Below are positions 1 to 11,569 of a DNA stretch of 64,000 bases, piece by piece. Position numbers and translations under genes: made by a program. Location: assembly GCF_000150705.2 (NCBI RefSeq), contig NW_015440989.1, positions 79,001-143,000 of the forward strand. The letters run 5' to 3'. Each line of letters starts with the position of its first letter. The stretch's first letter is position 1. The notes beneath the pieces are model-generated. The model had not been told where the DNA came from. It made no database searches and saw only the letters and a list, made by a program, of their open reading frames with translations. The DNA comes from Paracoccidioides lutzii Pb01. Taxonomy: Eukaryota; Ascomycota; Eurotiomycetes; Onygenales; Ajellomycetaceae.

Positions 1-1269
1 TGTAAAATCTATATAATTATTTATGTGAATGATGTTCACCTATATAATCTGAATATATTAGATATTGAATGGACAAAAGCCCAGATCACTGCTAATTATG
101 AGATCAAGAATGTGAGTGAATTGAACTAGTATTTGAGAATGAAGATTGATCAGAATGTTAAATCTTTATCACTGTCCTAGTTACTGTTCATAAAAAACCT
201 GCTTGAGGAATTTTCAATAAATGACAGCCACTCAACATCCTCTCCTATAGAGGAGAATGTTGATTTCATGATTGATAATGAAGAACTGATTGCTTATACA
301 GTGGAATTTACATTACATTTCTATCAATCAGAGATTGACTCTCTGCAATATCTCACTGTCAACACACACTCTAATATAAGCTTTGCTGCTGACTTTCTAG
401 AGAGATTTAGCTCTCACTCTATCTCAAAGAATTGAGTAGCATTCAAGTGAATTCTTAGATATCTACAAGACATATTTGACATAGGTGTGTTCTACTGAAA
501 AGACATGAATATAGAACCTGTGGTGTTCACTGATGCTGATTGAATGGGCCATGATCTGGGTTCTCACTTCACTACTGAATATGTCATTTATATGACAGGG
601 GGTCTTGTTGCTTGGCAAAGCAGCAAGCAGACAGGTGTTTTGAAATTATCTACTGAGGCTGAATATATTGCATTCTCAGAGACTGTCTATGAGCTTGTCT
701 GCCTCTGGGAATTGCTGAAGGATGCCAGCTTCATGCTGTCTCAGCTCAATAATTTTGATGATAATGATGATCTGATCAAATCACCAGTCAATAAGCTGGT
801 GTATATGATTTGAGCAGATAATAAATCAGTGATTGAACTGATCAAAAGTGAGACTATTCCACACTGATCTAAGCATATAGAGGTCTGCTTCCATACTCTT
901 TGGGATCTTGTCCACAAGAATGAGATCTTAATTGATTACATCTCATTCACTGAGAACACAGCAGACAGGCTGACTAAGCTGCTTGAGGTGACTAGATACA
1001 CTCTATGACAGCAAATATTAGAAGATGCAGTAAGCAGGTAGAAATGATTATATGAAGAAAATGACTGATTTTTCAACAATATGGGTTTTCCAGTCAAATT
1101 ATATACCAATACCTAGCTATAAGCTATTTTTTGTATATAATCTCAGGTATAGTTACATTGGTGAGTGGGGGTGTCAGGCCTATCTGCCTTCTTACATAAT
1201 CTGCACCATATATAACTTCTATGTAGCTAGTGATTGCTACATAATTAATCAAGCAATCTATTCTTCACA
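1..1269 (+). mobile_element. Ty1/Copia element Co-A, 3' fragment (RT end, RNase H, 3' LTR), decayed
   Basis: The window opens inside a Copia pol gene. Reading forward, the reverse transcriptase motif appears as YVND near position 30 and the RNase H block appears around 520-700 (SSKQTGVLKLSTEAEYIA, with the usual Copia STEAEY core). Stops interrupt the frame, for example TAG at about 127 and TGA at about 541. The 3' LTR follows a GTGAGTGGGGG polypurine tract. It matches the complete copy at 26227-31917 along its whole length, differing mostly by transitions. The 5' part lies outside the window. It sits inside S-element sequence, which resumes at 1270. Confidence 0.85.
1172..1269 (+). repeat. 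Co-A 3' LTR (98 bp)
   Basis: It starts TGTCAGGCC directly after the polypurine tract and ends TTCACA. Its length equals the 98-bp LTRs of the complete Co-A copy, and its sequence is clearly homologous to them. Confidence 0.85.
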
Positions 1270-2108
1270 TTATGTTCATATTTACATCTATGTCTATATC
1301 TATATCTATACTTATATTTGATTAAACTTTACTAAATATTTATAAATTTTTATAAATTTTTATTCTTTTTTCTTATTTTTTTTATCTTTATCTTCATTAT
1401 AGAAACTTCTATTACTGCTCTTTATCAGAAATTTGAGAGTGCTATTTAGAAGCTTTATAATCAAAATCAATAGTTGCAGACTAAATGTCAATTTTTGTGA
1501 GCTAAATGTTAATCTTTACAGACTGCTTTAAACAGCTCTCAATTTCAATTCTGATCTCATCTGAAGCTCTCACTGTTAAATTCTGAAAAGTTCACTGGTT
1601 AAACTCTGAAATTTGACACCTGGCTTCTCTCAATTAAAGTCAAATTATATGTTGATTAAGCTATTATTGAAGATCAAATTGCTCAGTTCTACTATATCTA
1701 CTTGAATCTAAATTCAAGTATACAAGCAACGATTCTTCCTCAGCTAGCTCAAGCTAATAAAATAGAAAATTAAAACTATAACTCTATTCTCAATCAACTT
1801 TTTCATGTATATAATAATTTAAACAAAATAATTAAGGTAGAAGATAAACTATAATTTAAAAAAAAGATCAGATAAATTTTTGATAATTTATATTATTAAA
1901 TTTAAACATATTCTTTATGAGATCAGAGCTTAAAATTAGTCAGATTCTTTAAAGATATCTTAATTCTGTTAAAGCTTTAGTATATTAATTCAGAATCATC
2001 TAGCTTAGCAGCTAAATCTTCTTCAGATATATAAAAAAAATTTTATATATTGTTTAGTAATTAGCTTTCAGTTCTTTATATTTATTCATATCACAAACTC
2101 ACTCTAAT
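1270..2108 (+). mobile_element. S element, long form, 5' internal part with gag-like remnant
   Basis: This is internal sequence of the LTR-element family S. It starts with the TATATC-type tract, followed by a degenerate gag-like frame (about 1560-1900) containing segments such as FDTWLLSIKVKLYVD. This gag core is missing from the 1.7-kb S copies at 23600, 33308 and 60203. The element continues at 13894 after the rearranged Gy-B insertion; CTAAT at 2104-2108 is the left copy of the probable TSD. Its own 5' LTR lies beyond the window start. Confidence 0.65.
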
Positions 2109-3599
2109 TATTATAGCTTCAGCTTAACTTCCAATCATCTGATGAACTCACTTCAGAAGTCTGAAATAAATTATAGCTCACAGTCTGATATAATTGAATT
2201 TGATGCTCTATAATATTCATAGTAATGCTTCAAAAACAATCTCACTAACTCTTTAGTATCTGCCTTTCTTGTGATAGGAATAAATATAAACTTCTTACTT
2301 AGTTGACAGATAATTCACTAATATTGCATCATGATCTCTTTTTGTCATAGAGTTATTCATGAAGTTCATTGAGATGTGCTGCCAAACTCTGCTGAGGATT
2401 GATAGTGACTTTAGCAGTTCTGAAGTTTTATTCTGAGAGATCTTCATTCTTCAGCACACTAAGTAATTGTTCATATACTGATCAACATCTTTGATTCAGT
2501 CATTCTAATAATATCTTACCTTTATTAGTAAGTGTAGCTTTCTCTTCTCAAGATATGCTGTAGATGACTGCTTATAAATCTCTTTTAGAGAATATGCTCA
2601 GAGAGTAGAATCTTCTTTAATTAATATCATTAAATACCTTTCAAAATATAAAAGTTCATCTATCAGCTTCCAGTGCTATTCTCTCTGTCATGCTTTCTCA
2701 TGTTCTGATCTTAGTGATTCTGCTTCTTTGTTTCTTGTCTTGATTTTATCAAGAATGTGTATATCTACATTTAAAACCTTGACCTCAATAGATTCCTTGA
2801 TGATCTTTAGGTCTAATCTCTCTGACTTGAAGAATAATTGCATCTGAGTGCTTTTGCTATTTTTCTGAACCTTCAGTCAACTCAGTATGTCTGCTAATGT
2901 ATTCTGATACCTTAGCTAATATTAAATTAGAAAGTAGAATTAGAAGAGAAACTCTGCCCATTGTACTTATTTAGCATTGAGATTCTTAGTTATCATAAAA
3001 TACTCAAAAACTCTATAATCAGTTAAAATCTTGAATCTCTCTATTTTTTGAAGGCCTTTTAGCTTAGCACATCAATCTGCTAATGCTTTCACAATTGCTA
3101 GTATCTTCTTGTTATGAATTTTATAGTTGTTCTCTACTTCACTCATTGAAGCAGAATAGAAAACAACTGAATGTCACTGCTTATCCTCACATAACTGAGA
3201 TAGAACATCAGCTATAATATCATCTGAGATATTAGTCTTCATCTGAGTCTCTCAATTTGAGTCATAATAATAGAGCACAAGGGCTTCAAATAGAGCTCTC
3301 TTTATTTGATCAAAAGCACACTGGCAGATCTCATTCTACTCAAAAAGTTGATCCTTCTGAGTGAGATTAAATAGTAGTTTCACAATCTAACTGTAATTCT
3401 TGATAAAACACTTATAGAAGTTACAGAATCTCAATAAGAATTGAACTCCTTTGACTGTACTAGACATTGTTCATCTTGATATCACTGCAATCTTTTCTGA
3501 GTTCACTTTGATTCCTTGATCAGTGACAATAAAATTCAAGTACTTTATCTATTGGATATAAAACTTATATTTTGAGATACTTACCTGTAGTCCAGCTTC

Positions 3600-4415
3600 T
3601 TATAATCTAGTTGACACCTTCTTGATATGCTCTTTGTGTTCTTCCAAGGTTTTGCTGTAGATAAGTAAGTTATTCACAAAGGCAGTCATGAACTGATCCA
3701 AGTAGTCAAAGAAAGTAATATTCACAAAGCATTGAACGATTGCTGAGTCATTGTTTAGATCAAAGAGCATGACCTTATACTTGTAGATTTTATAATGTAT
3801 TCTAAAGACAGTCAGATCTTTCGTCTCAAAGTGTATATGTATTCAATAGAAGTCTTGATGAATATCTAATTTGATAAAAAACTTGACTTTATTTAACTAC
3901 TCCATGAGCTCATCAACTAGTGGAATTGAGTATCAATTCTTCTTTGAGATTGCATTAAGCTGGTGGTAGTCTATGTAGAACCTCAGCTTACCTGTAGTAT
4001 GAGCTATAAGAATTGAAGAAGCAAATGAAAAAGCTACAGATAAGATAAAGCCTTTTTTTAGATTAGTCTCAAGATATTGCTTGACAGTCTCAAGTTCCTT
4101 CAAGCTTATTTTGTATAGTGGTACATGGTCAATAGCTTTATTTGAATCAGCTCCCTCCTCAATCTCAATCTTATAGTTCACATCCTTTTAGAAGGGTAAT
4201 AATTGATCAGAGACAGTCTTTGAGAAAATATCATGAAATTCCTTATAGTCTGCTAGCAGCTGTTTATTAATCATCTGTTTATTCTTCAGTTCTGCATTAA
4301 CAATAATCTTCTTTTCCTCAATGATTCTATCTATTTCATAAAGGCTTGAAATAAAAACCTCTGACTTCTTGCTTCTTTTATGATAGTAAAAGATTACACT
4401 CTTAATGAATATCAT
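3600..4415 (-). pseudogene. Gy-B reverse transcriptase region, degenerate
   Basis: Two open pieces (4188-4415 and 3933-4181) plus the downstream frame resemble Gypsy RT. They give a partial substrate-binding segment (KLRFYIDYHQLNAISKKN, where the family has a DYRxLN-type block), and near 3660 the catalytic box appears as FVNNLLIYS instead of a YxDD or FxDD box. Both Asp-to-Asn changes fit G-to-A mutation. Stops between the pieces and the lost catalytic Asp residues make it non-functional. Confidence 0.7.
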
Positions 4416-4796
4416 TCTTTATTATTTGTCTGATTCATTTCTTCATTGAGTCTTTACAAACCTTTCAGCAACTTTCTACTTGAATTCTTCATTAATAAGC
4501 CTATCATAGTAATCTGCATCTTGTTGATGATCTAATCTTACTACTGATCTTTTTAGAATTTTTCTTAAGATCATTACATTATATTCTTCTAATATCTTAT
4601 CTTTAATTATCCATATACTTGGCCAAACTAGATATTGATTCTTCATGTCTAGCTATATTTCCTGCTTTGCTAGCCAGAGTTATTCTAGAATCATATCAGT
4701 ACTTCTCAGATTTATTATTAGCATCAGTGTGTTGAGAAACCTTCAGTTATATATCTACAGATACAAGGAGATAATTTCTGTAATTGAGTTCTCTCT

Positions 4797-5012
4797 TCAT
4801 CTATTGAATTCCATGACCTGGTGGTCTTTTATCAGCTTCTCAGAATTTGCTCCTAAGGCTTTAACACACTTATGTGCAAAGTTTGTATTAATAAAGATAC
4901 AGCAGTTTACTCCAGAATCCACTAGTGCTTTTGTAGAAATAACATATTCATTAAAAGCTACTTTGATATATATAGTAAAAGGGTTTCCACTCATTAACTG
5001 GTCCACATTCAA
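4797..5012 (-). pseudogene. Gy-B retroviral-type aspartic protease segment
   Basis: A short open stretch in the decayed pol-type region of Gy-B. The active-site motif ALVDSGVN is intact (D-S-G), followed by hydrophobic residues typical of retropepsins. The homologous segment at 37926-38201 in the second Gy-B copy reads ALVNSKAN, with the catalytic Asp changed to Asn and the Gly to Lys, both explainable by G-to-A change. The gag zinc knuckle lies upstream on the same strand and RT downstream. The open frame is only a fragment of the original polyprotein. Confidence 0.7.
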
Positions 5013-5099
5013 AGTTCCTAGTGCAACTATCTTACCTGAGAAGAAGGCTTTTCTCAGGTTTAATCTTTTCTCAACTTGATGACAGCAGCCTCAATATCT

Positions 5100-6250
5100 A
5101 CTTCTTTCAGTTTTGTCTTTTACTTGTATGAGCAATTTTAAGTTATATGATCTTTGCTTCAGCAATTGAAGCATTTTACATTTTTCTTCTAATTTTCAGT
5201 TGTCTGTGCTAGTGTAGTTGAAGTTAATTCACAGTTCTGAGATGTAGGAGTTCTTCTACAACTGTTTTGAGTCATTGAAGTTTCTTCATAGCTGGGCAGT
5301 CTTCAGTTGTGATAACCTAGCATGCTTTTAAGATAGTGAGCAGTCTAAGTGCAAATATCTTAAATCTTTTGAAAGATGCTGCAATTGATTCAGACTGCTG
5401 CAACTATAAGTTAAAAATTAAAGAAAATCTTATGAAGAAAGTCTGCTTTATAATCTTTCTTATGGACCTGAGCTTTACCAGTCAAGTGCAAGAATTTGGT
5501 CATAAATGCGTAGTAGTCATCTTCATTTCTCATTATTAGGTGTTAGTATTCTATTTTTATATTCTCAAGCTTATTGACATTATTATATATCTTTTGTAGA
5601 TATTTGAATACTTTCTCAGCTGTTTTAAACTTCTCAAAATAATCTTTCTTTATTCTTGAGACTAAATGTCTAGCAGCTTCACCATCGGTTTGGTTTTCAA
5701 TATAGGTAATATAGTTTTCTTCAATTAGAGAGTGGTCAGTATTGACAACTAACTTGTGTTTCATTTAGAAGAGTCAGTTTTCAAATATTAGTTCTTTTCC
5801 ATTGGTGAGGTGCTTAGAGTCATCAAGTTTAACTGATCATCATGTCTATTGATTGTTCACCAGTTTGATTTGAGAGGCTAAAGAGTTCACTGTCTACTGT
5901 AAAGTATTTCATTCCTCTATTAGGCTGTCTACTTGCTGGTCAAGTTCATTTACTTGCTTTCTCTGTTTATTTTGTTCTACTCTAATCCTTTCTAAGATAC
6001 TCCTTGCCTCATCTATAAAGTCAGTAATTTCTTGATATACCCACTCTGAGTCTTCTTCAATTATCTCAAGAAATTATTCTTTGAATATGGAATTTCTTAG
6101 TCTCATATTCTTCTCAGTCAGGGTCATCATATCTCAGTCTGATCTTCATATACTGTCAGATTCTCTAACTGCTTCCAACATCTTAGCAGTTTTCTCAGAG
6201 GTTTTTCACCTAAAAACTTGCTTTAAAAAGAGCAAGAAAAGTAGATGATT
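5100..6250 (-). pseudogene. Gy-B gag region with CCHC zinc knuckle
   Basis: On the minus strand this contains an open stretch 5764-5543 (ending KLENIKIEY) and, near 5125-5190, a zinc-knuckle-like segment CFNCWSKDHIT followed by a stop and Cys, matching C-x2-C-x4-H-x4-C. The same region recurs at 14539-15300 and 38670-39420, so it is the gag of the Gy-B family. Stops and frame changes are frequent. Confidence 0.6.
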
Positions 6251-6259
6251 TTAGTATTA

Positions 6260-7208
6260 TGTCACAGTTTCAACTTAACTCCCAATCATCTAGTGAACTC
6301 ACTTCAGAAGTCTGAGATAAATTGTGGCCTACAGTCCGACACAATTGAATCTGATACTTCATAATATTCATAGTAGCATTTCAAAAACAGTCTCATTAGC
6401 TCTTTAACATCTGTCTTTCTTGTGATAGAAATAGATATAAGCTTTTTACTTAGTCAACAGATAATCATCAATATTGCATCATAGTCTCCTTTTGTCATAG
6501 AGTCATTTATAAAGTTTATTGAGATATGCTGCCAGGCTCTGCTGGGAATTGATAGTGGCTTCAGTAGTTCTGAAGTTTTATTCCAAGAGATCTTTATTCT
6601 TTAGCACACTAAACAATTATTTATATACTTACTGATCAACATCTTTAATTCAGTCATTCTAGTAGTATTTTGCCTTCACTAGTAAGCATAGCTTTCTCTT
6701 CCCAGAATGTGCTGTAGATGACTGCTCATAAATTTCTTTTAGAAGATATACTCAAAGAGTAAAATCTTCCTTAATTGATATCACTAAACATCTTTCAAAA
6801 TACAAAAGTTTATCTATCAACTCCTAGTGCTGTTCTTCTTATCATGCTTTCTCACATCCTGGTCTCAGTGATTCTGCTTCTTTGTTTCTTGTCTTGATTT
6901 TATCAAGAATATGTATGTCTGCATTTATAGCCTTGATCTCAATAGATTTCTTAATAATCTTTGAATTCAACCTCTTCAGCTTGAGAAATAGTTGCATTTA
7001 AGTGCTTTTGCTATCTTTCTGAACCTCTTGCCAACTCAGCACGTCTGCTAGTGTATTTTGATACCCCGGTTGATATTAAATTAGAAAGTGAAATCAAAAG
7101 AGAAACTCCGCCTATTGTGCTTATCTAGTATTAAAATTTTTAGTTGTCATAAAGTACTTAAAAGCCCTATGATCAATTAAGATCTTGAATCTCTTTATTC
7201 TTTAAAAG
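6260..7208 (-). mobile_element. Second, inverted copy of Gy-B RNase H to integrase-N segment with LTR stub
   Basis: From 6260 a 19-bp LTR-end stub (TGTCACAGTTTCAACTTAA) is fused to reverse integrase-N sequence that repeats 2128-3060 almost collinearly. At about 7204-7212 the reverse segment ends at an AAAGCTTT microhomology and flips to forward integrase sequence. The element therefore carries this pol segment twice, both times inverted relative to its own 3' half. Confidence 0.65.
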
Positions 7209-7911
7209 CTTTCATCAGCTCATCACGTGCAAACAAATGGTCAGACTGAGATTGTGAATCAATACCTGGCGATCAAGCTCTATCCATATGTAAATTACTC
7301 TTAGGACAACTGGGATGAGTGGCTGCCAATGATAAATCACGTGACTAGAGCTCTGATGAATAAATCAACTAGGATGATACCCTTTCTAACAGCTTATGAA
7401 TATGAATCTCAAATGTCCTTTGATTGGAAGTTACTGCCTAAGACATTACCTAGAGGAGAGAAGCTTAAATGAGAAGATGCCAGGCAGCATGTCATTCAAA
7501 TGAAGGAAATCTGAAAGCTAGCAGCAGATAATGTGAAAAAAGTACAAGAAATCATAAAATTACAGGCCAATAAGTACCACCATGAGCCAAACTTTGAGAT
7601 AGAAAATAAAGTCTTCTTGTCACTAAAGAACTATAGAATTTAACATCTCAGCAGAAAACTCACAGAGCAAAATGAAGATCTCTTTGAGATTATTGAGAGA
7701 GTAGACAACAGCTACAGACTAAAACTACTAAACAGCATGAAAATTCATTCAATATTCTCTTCTGATAAGCTACTGAAGGCTGCAAATGACTTTTTACTAG
7801 AACAGCTAAATGAGGCACCAGAACCAGTTAAGATACAAGAAGAAAATGAATGAGAAGTTGAGGACATTTTAGCAAGCCATATCTCTCATTAGAAGCTTCA
7901 ATACCAGGTAA
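7209..7911 (+). pseudogene. Gy-B integrase C-terminal half and first half of chromodomain
   Basis: Forward frame with the typical integrase signature (HHVQTNGQTEIVNQYL, normally HPQTDGQTE), a long helical region, and the start of a chromodomain ending KLQYQV at 7910. TGA and TAA stops interrupt it. The chromodomain is cut at this point by Gy-A and resumes at 13326. The reverse copy in the 32329-39739 element is collinear, confirming the reading. Confidence 0.75.
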
Positions 7912-8109
7912 TATAAAGGGCTGAACCCCTAGATTCGCTCTGGCTGGCTGACTCAGCCTAGCCATCATTTGCACATATGCACGTGATCATACTACGTGAG
8001 CTTGCTTAAGCTTGTGTTTTTATCTCATTTTTTTCTTCCCTTTCCTAAGCAATTCGTCCTTATTATATAGGAGGACTAGCCTCTAGTTCTTAGAGCTTAA
8101 TCCTCTACA
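7912..8109 (+). repeat. Gy-A 5' LTR (198 bp)
   Basis: It starts TATAAAGG (from TGTA) and ends CTCTACA, so ancestral ends TGTA...TACA are inverted repeats. It is homologous to 13100-13320 but lacks about 23 bp of the CACATG/GATCATGC tract that is duplicated in the 3' LTR. Confidence 0.9.
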
Positions 8110-8321
8110 TTATAAATTGCTTCACTCCTTTCATTGATAGGTCACTGAGAGTCTTAATCCTATATTATGAAGCTCAGCAAATGTGTTGACTTATGATAGA
8201 CTATTGAGAGTCTTAAATCCTGTATCATGAAGTTCAGTGATAGCACTGGTATATGAATAGACTGGGTTAGCAATTGTGCTAACAAACAAACAAGCAGCAG
8301 ACTTGTACAATAAATACACAA

Positions 8322-9437
8322 ATGAATCAATATGAAGCAATGAGCAGGGATGCCCTCAGTAGCTTTGAACAACAATGAATGATCTTTCTCCAACAGCAGA
8401 AACAGGTCCAGTATGAGAACAGAGATTTAATAGCAGCTCAACAAGCTGAAATAGCTAATCTACAACAAGCTTTGAACATCTCAACATTAATTCTCTCTCA
8501 ATTGAACTCACAACTATCTATTGCAGTCAGAAAACCAAAGACCAAGCTACTGAACTGCAAGAAGTATAATGATTCTAATCTGAAGCACTACTCTCAGTGA
8601 GAGCTAAAGCTTCAATCAAAACTTAAGGTTGATGAGAAAGCTTTAGATAATAATGAGAAATGTGCTTGATATGTGTACTCAAGACTGGAAGAAATAGCAG
8701 TAGTTTAAGTTTACCCCTAAATTGAGAGTAATAAGAACAAGATCAACTTCACAGTAGAGAGCTTACTGGAGCAGACATGCATGCTTTTTAGTGATTCTGC
8801 ACAACAGAAAAAGGCTATGCAAAAGCTTAACAATCTATGACAGAGTAGAAGAGCTCTTTTTGACTTTCTGCCTGAATTTAATCAGCTACTGCTGGAAGCT
8901 GATGATCACAGATGAGATGATTGTATTAAAAAAAGATATTTGAAATCTGCCCTATGTATGGAGCTGAGGGAAGGTATGACGGGTGTAAGGAAATTATCTC
9001 CCTATGAGAATTACTGCAAGAAGCTTAAATTAGTTGATCACTAACTCTCTGAGCTTAATACTTTAAGGCAGTGATCTAAATATTGTGAAGATAGATCTTC
9101 TTCAGATTATACAACATCTAATCCACAGTCTCTACTTCATCATGCTGTTCTTGATTGATGAAACCAGTCTCAAGCTTCTACTGATAATCTGATGGATCTC
9201 TCTACTGATGCTGTGACCTCAAACATCTGTCACACCAAATTGATAAATCAAACAGAGGTTAATTGATGAAAAGAGCAAGGCCTGTATCTGAGATGTAAAG
9301 CTGAAGGTCATATGATTAAGAGCTGCTCATTCAAACCTCTCAAATGCCCTGCTACCTCCACAATAGCTAAGATGATCTCCAAGCCAGTACTGGACAATGA
9401 TGATATGAATATGAGTGAGAATTCAGGAAAAGAGTAG
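8322..9437 (+). pseudogene. Gy-A gag, degenerate
   Basis: The frame begins ATG AAT CAA about 210 bp after the LTR and encodes a Gln-rich coiled-coil-like N terminus (LIAAQQAEIANLQQAL at 8430-8480), a capsid-like middle and a C-terminal zinc knuckle near 9280 (YLRCKAEGHMIKSC). The first knuckle Cys reads Tyr (TGT to TAT). TGA stops occur mainly where Trp or Arg is expected. Confidence 0.7.
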
Positions 9438-9511
9438 CTTTAATCAAAAGACACTGAAAGAAGTGAAATAAGAAGCTTATGAAAAAGCAATAGAGAAGAT
9501 TTAAATTTAAG

Positions 9512-9751
9512 ATGATATTCAAACCCTTCACTGTTGATACTCTAGTAGATAATGCCTTTTCAACTAGAGCAATGATAGACAGTGAATATAATATCTATGA
9601 TCTTATTTCTCAATTCTATGTTAATAAGTATAAGCTCCTGTGTATTGAAATTCCCTCTATTAAAATAACTAGCTTTGAAGACTTCATGAGACTCTCCACA
9701 AGCATAGTGACTAGCATTCAAATTAATATAGACAGTCACATAACTGAATAA
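9512..9751 (+). pseudogene. Gy-A aspartic protease segment
   Basis: Open 79-codon stretch with RAMIDSEYNIYDLI, where family members have D-S-G followed by C or A and N. The active-site Gly is Glu here (GGA/GGG to GAA type change), so catalysis is unlikely. It lies between gag and RT in the normal Gypsy order. Confidence 0.7.
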
Positions 9752-9991
9752 GCTTTTCTCTACATGGTGAATGGGTTATATAGTCATGATATGTATCTAG
9801 GTGACCCCTGGCTGGCCCAGCAAAAGGTGACCGTGATCTCTCATCAAAGAATTGTGAGATTTGAAGAGAGTAGCATATAGATAGAACCTAGTTCAAATGC
9901 AAAAGCTGACATAATTTTTATCTTTGTCATAAGCTTCTCTAGGCTTGTGAGCACTTGAAAGAAGTGAAACATCAAGATCTTTACTGTTAGT

Positions 9992-10870
9992 TTGGCTGAT
10001 ATTCAAAAGACTCTAGAAGTGAAATCAAAGATTACCCTTAGAGAAAAACTGCCTGAACATTATCATGAGTTTTTGAATATATTTGATAAGGAAGCTACTG
10101 ACACTCTACCCCCACTTCATGACTCAGGTAGAGATCATGGGATTGAACTGATTAAAAAGGCTGATAATAGTGCAGAACAACCCCATTGGAGCTCACTATA
10201 TAATATGTCTTGAGAGGAACTACTGGCTTTGCAAAAGACTCTTATAGATTATATAGATAAGAGTTTTATTAGAGTAAGCAACTCTTCCATAGCCATCTCT
10301 ATACTATTCATGAAGAAGTCTGGAGATGAGCTAAGATTCTGTGTGAACTATCAAGCTCTTAACAAAATCATCTAAAAGGATTGATATTCTCTATCATTAA
10401 TCAGTGAGACTCTACAGTGAATTGGACAGGCTAAATGATTCACTAAGCTGAACATTATTGCAGCTTTTTATAAGATTCAAATCACAGAAGGTGATGAGTG
10501 AATGATGGCCTTTAGAACTAAATATGAGCTATTTGAGTAACTGGTTACATCCTTTGGTTTAGTCAATACTTTGAGCACATTTCAAAAATATATCAACTGG
10601 GCATTATATGGATATCTGGACAACTTCTGCTCAGTCTATTTAGATGACATCTTGATATTTTCCTCAAGAAGCTTACAGGAGCATTGTGAGCATTTTCAAA
10701 AGATGCTTATGTGTCTACAGAAAGCAGGCCTGCAGGCAGACATCAGAAAGAGTGAGTTTGAAGTGAACAGTATAAAATATCTTGAATTCATTATTGAAGC
10801 AGGCAAGGGTATATGAATGAATTCAGAGAAGGTTAAAGCTGTTTTGAAATGAGCAATACCTATTACTCTT
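9992..10870 (+). pseudogene. Gy-A reverse transcriptase, degenerate but with intact YLDD box
   Basis: The frame contains the N-terminal acidic spacer (EHYHEFLNIFDKEATDTLPP), an FMKKSGDELRFCVNYQALN block (family: KKxGxLRxCVDYRxLN) and VYLDDILIFSS at about 10639-10670. The catalytic Asp pair is preserved. At least six TGA/TAA stops break the frame between 10200 and 10560, so no protein of useful length can be made. RNase H follows directly. Confidence 0.85.
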
Positions 10871-10879
10871 AAGAGTGTA

Positions 10880-11470
10880 TGAGGATTTTTAGACTTTGCC
10901 AATTTCTATAGATGATTTATCAGAGATTTCTTAAAGATTGTGACCTCACTGATGATTCTTATATACAAGAATATTTCTTTTTTGTGGATGAGCAAGGCTG
11001 AGAAAGCTTTTAAGTATCTAAAATCAATGTTTATCTCTGCTTCAATTCTGCTTTAATTCAACTCTGACTGTGAGACTATATTGAAATGAACTTCTCAGAT
11101 TATATCTCAGAAGGAGTGCTGCTACAATATGATGAGCAGAGCATTCTACACTCATGTGTCTTCTTCTTTCATAAGCATTTACCTGCAGAATGCAACTACA
11201 AGATTCATAATAAGAAGTTATTAGCAATAATTGAGTATTTAAAGAAATGAAATGCTGAGCTATAAAGTGTAAAGGAATTCAAGATTCTCACAGATCATAA
11301 GAATCTAGAATACTTTATGACTACACACAAATTAAATGAAAGACAGCTATGTTAAATAGATATTCTCTATTGATTCAACTTCAGAATTGATTACCAGTCA
11401 GAGAAGTTGAATACTAGATCAGATGCTCTATCATGAAAAGAGCAGAACATGTCACAGAATGCTGATGATG
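10880..11470 (+). pseudogene. Gy-A RNase H region
   Basis: Recognisable RNase H features are a KIHNKKLLAIIEYL segment (family YxIYDKELLAI) near 11195 and ILTDHKNLEYFM near 11285 (family TDHxxLxYF), followed by a DALS-like end of the domain. Several TGA stops are present. Confidence 0.75.
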
Positions 11471-11569
11471 AGAGAATCAAGCAGAGGCAAGCTCAACTAC
11501 TTAAGTTTAATATACTAGTACCTGGAATGGAATCAAGAGTGGCCACTGCCAGTGTGAAACCTAAGATAT

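Larger units (their letters stand above)
2109..6259 (-). mobile_element. Ty3/Gypsy element Gy-B, reverse internal region (integrase N to gag), decayed
   Basis: Read on the minus strand from right to left, the order is gag (about 6250-5100), aspartic protease (5012-4797), reverse transcriptase (about 4415-3420), RNase H (about 3400-2950) and the N-terminal half of integrase (to 2128). The left end is a 19-bp stub of the LTR terminus (TATTATAGCTTCAGCTTAA) fused to integrase. The stub begins exactly where a reverse LTR end should and follows a plausible TSD. The same fusion recurs at 6260. This is one half of a rearranged insertion extending to 13893. Confidence 0.7.

Noticed and set aside
1261..1320. 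Simple-sequence tract considered as a CRISPR-like or satellite array
   Set aside because: It is a short degenerate TATATC run without spacer structure, located at a fixed place inside S elements.
4645..5079. 144-codon plus-strand open frame
   Set aside because: It lies antisense to the Gy-B protease and has no family features; it is a shadow of low stop density.
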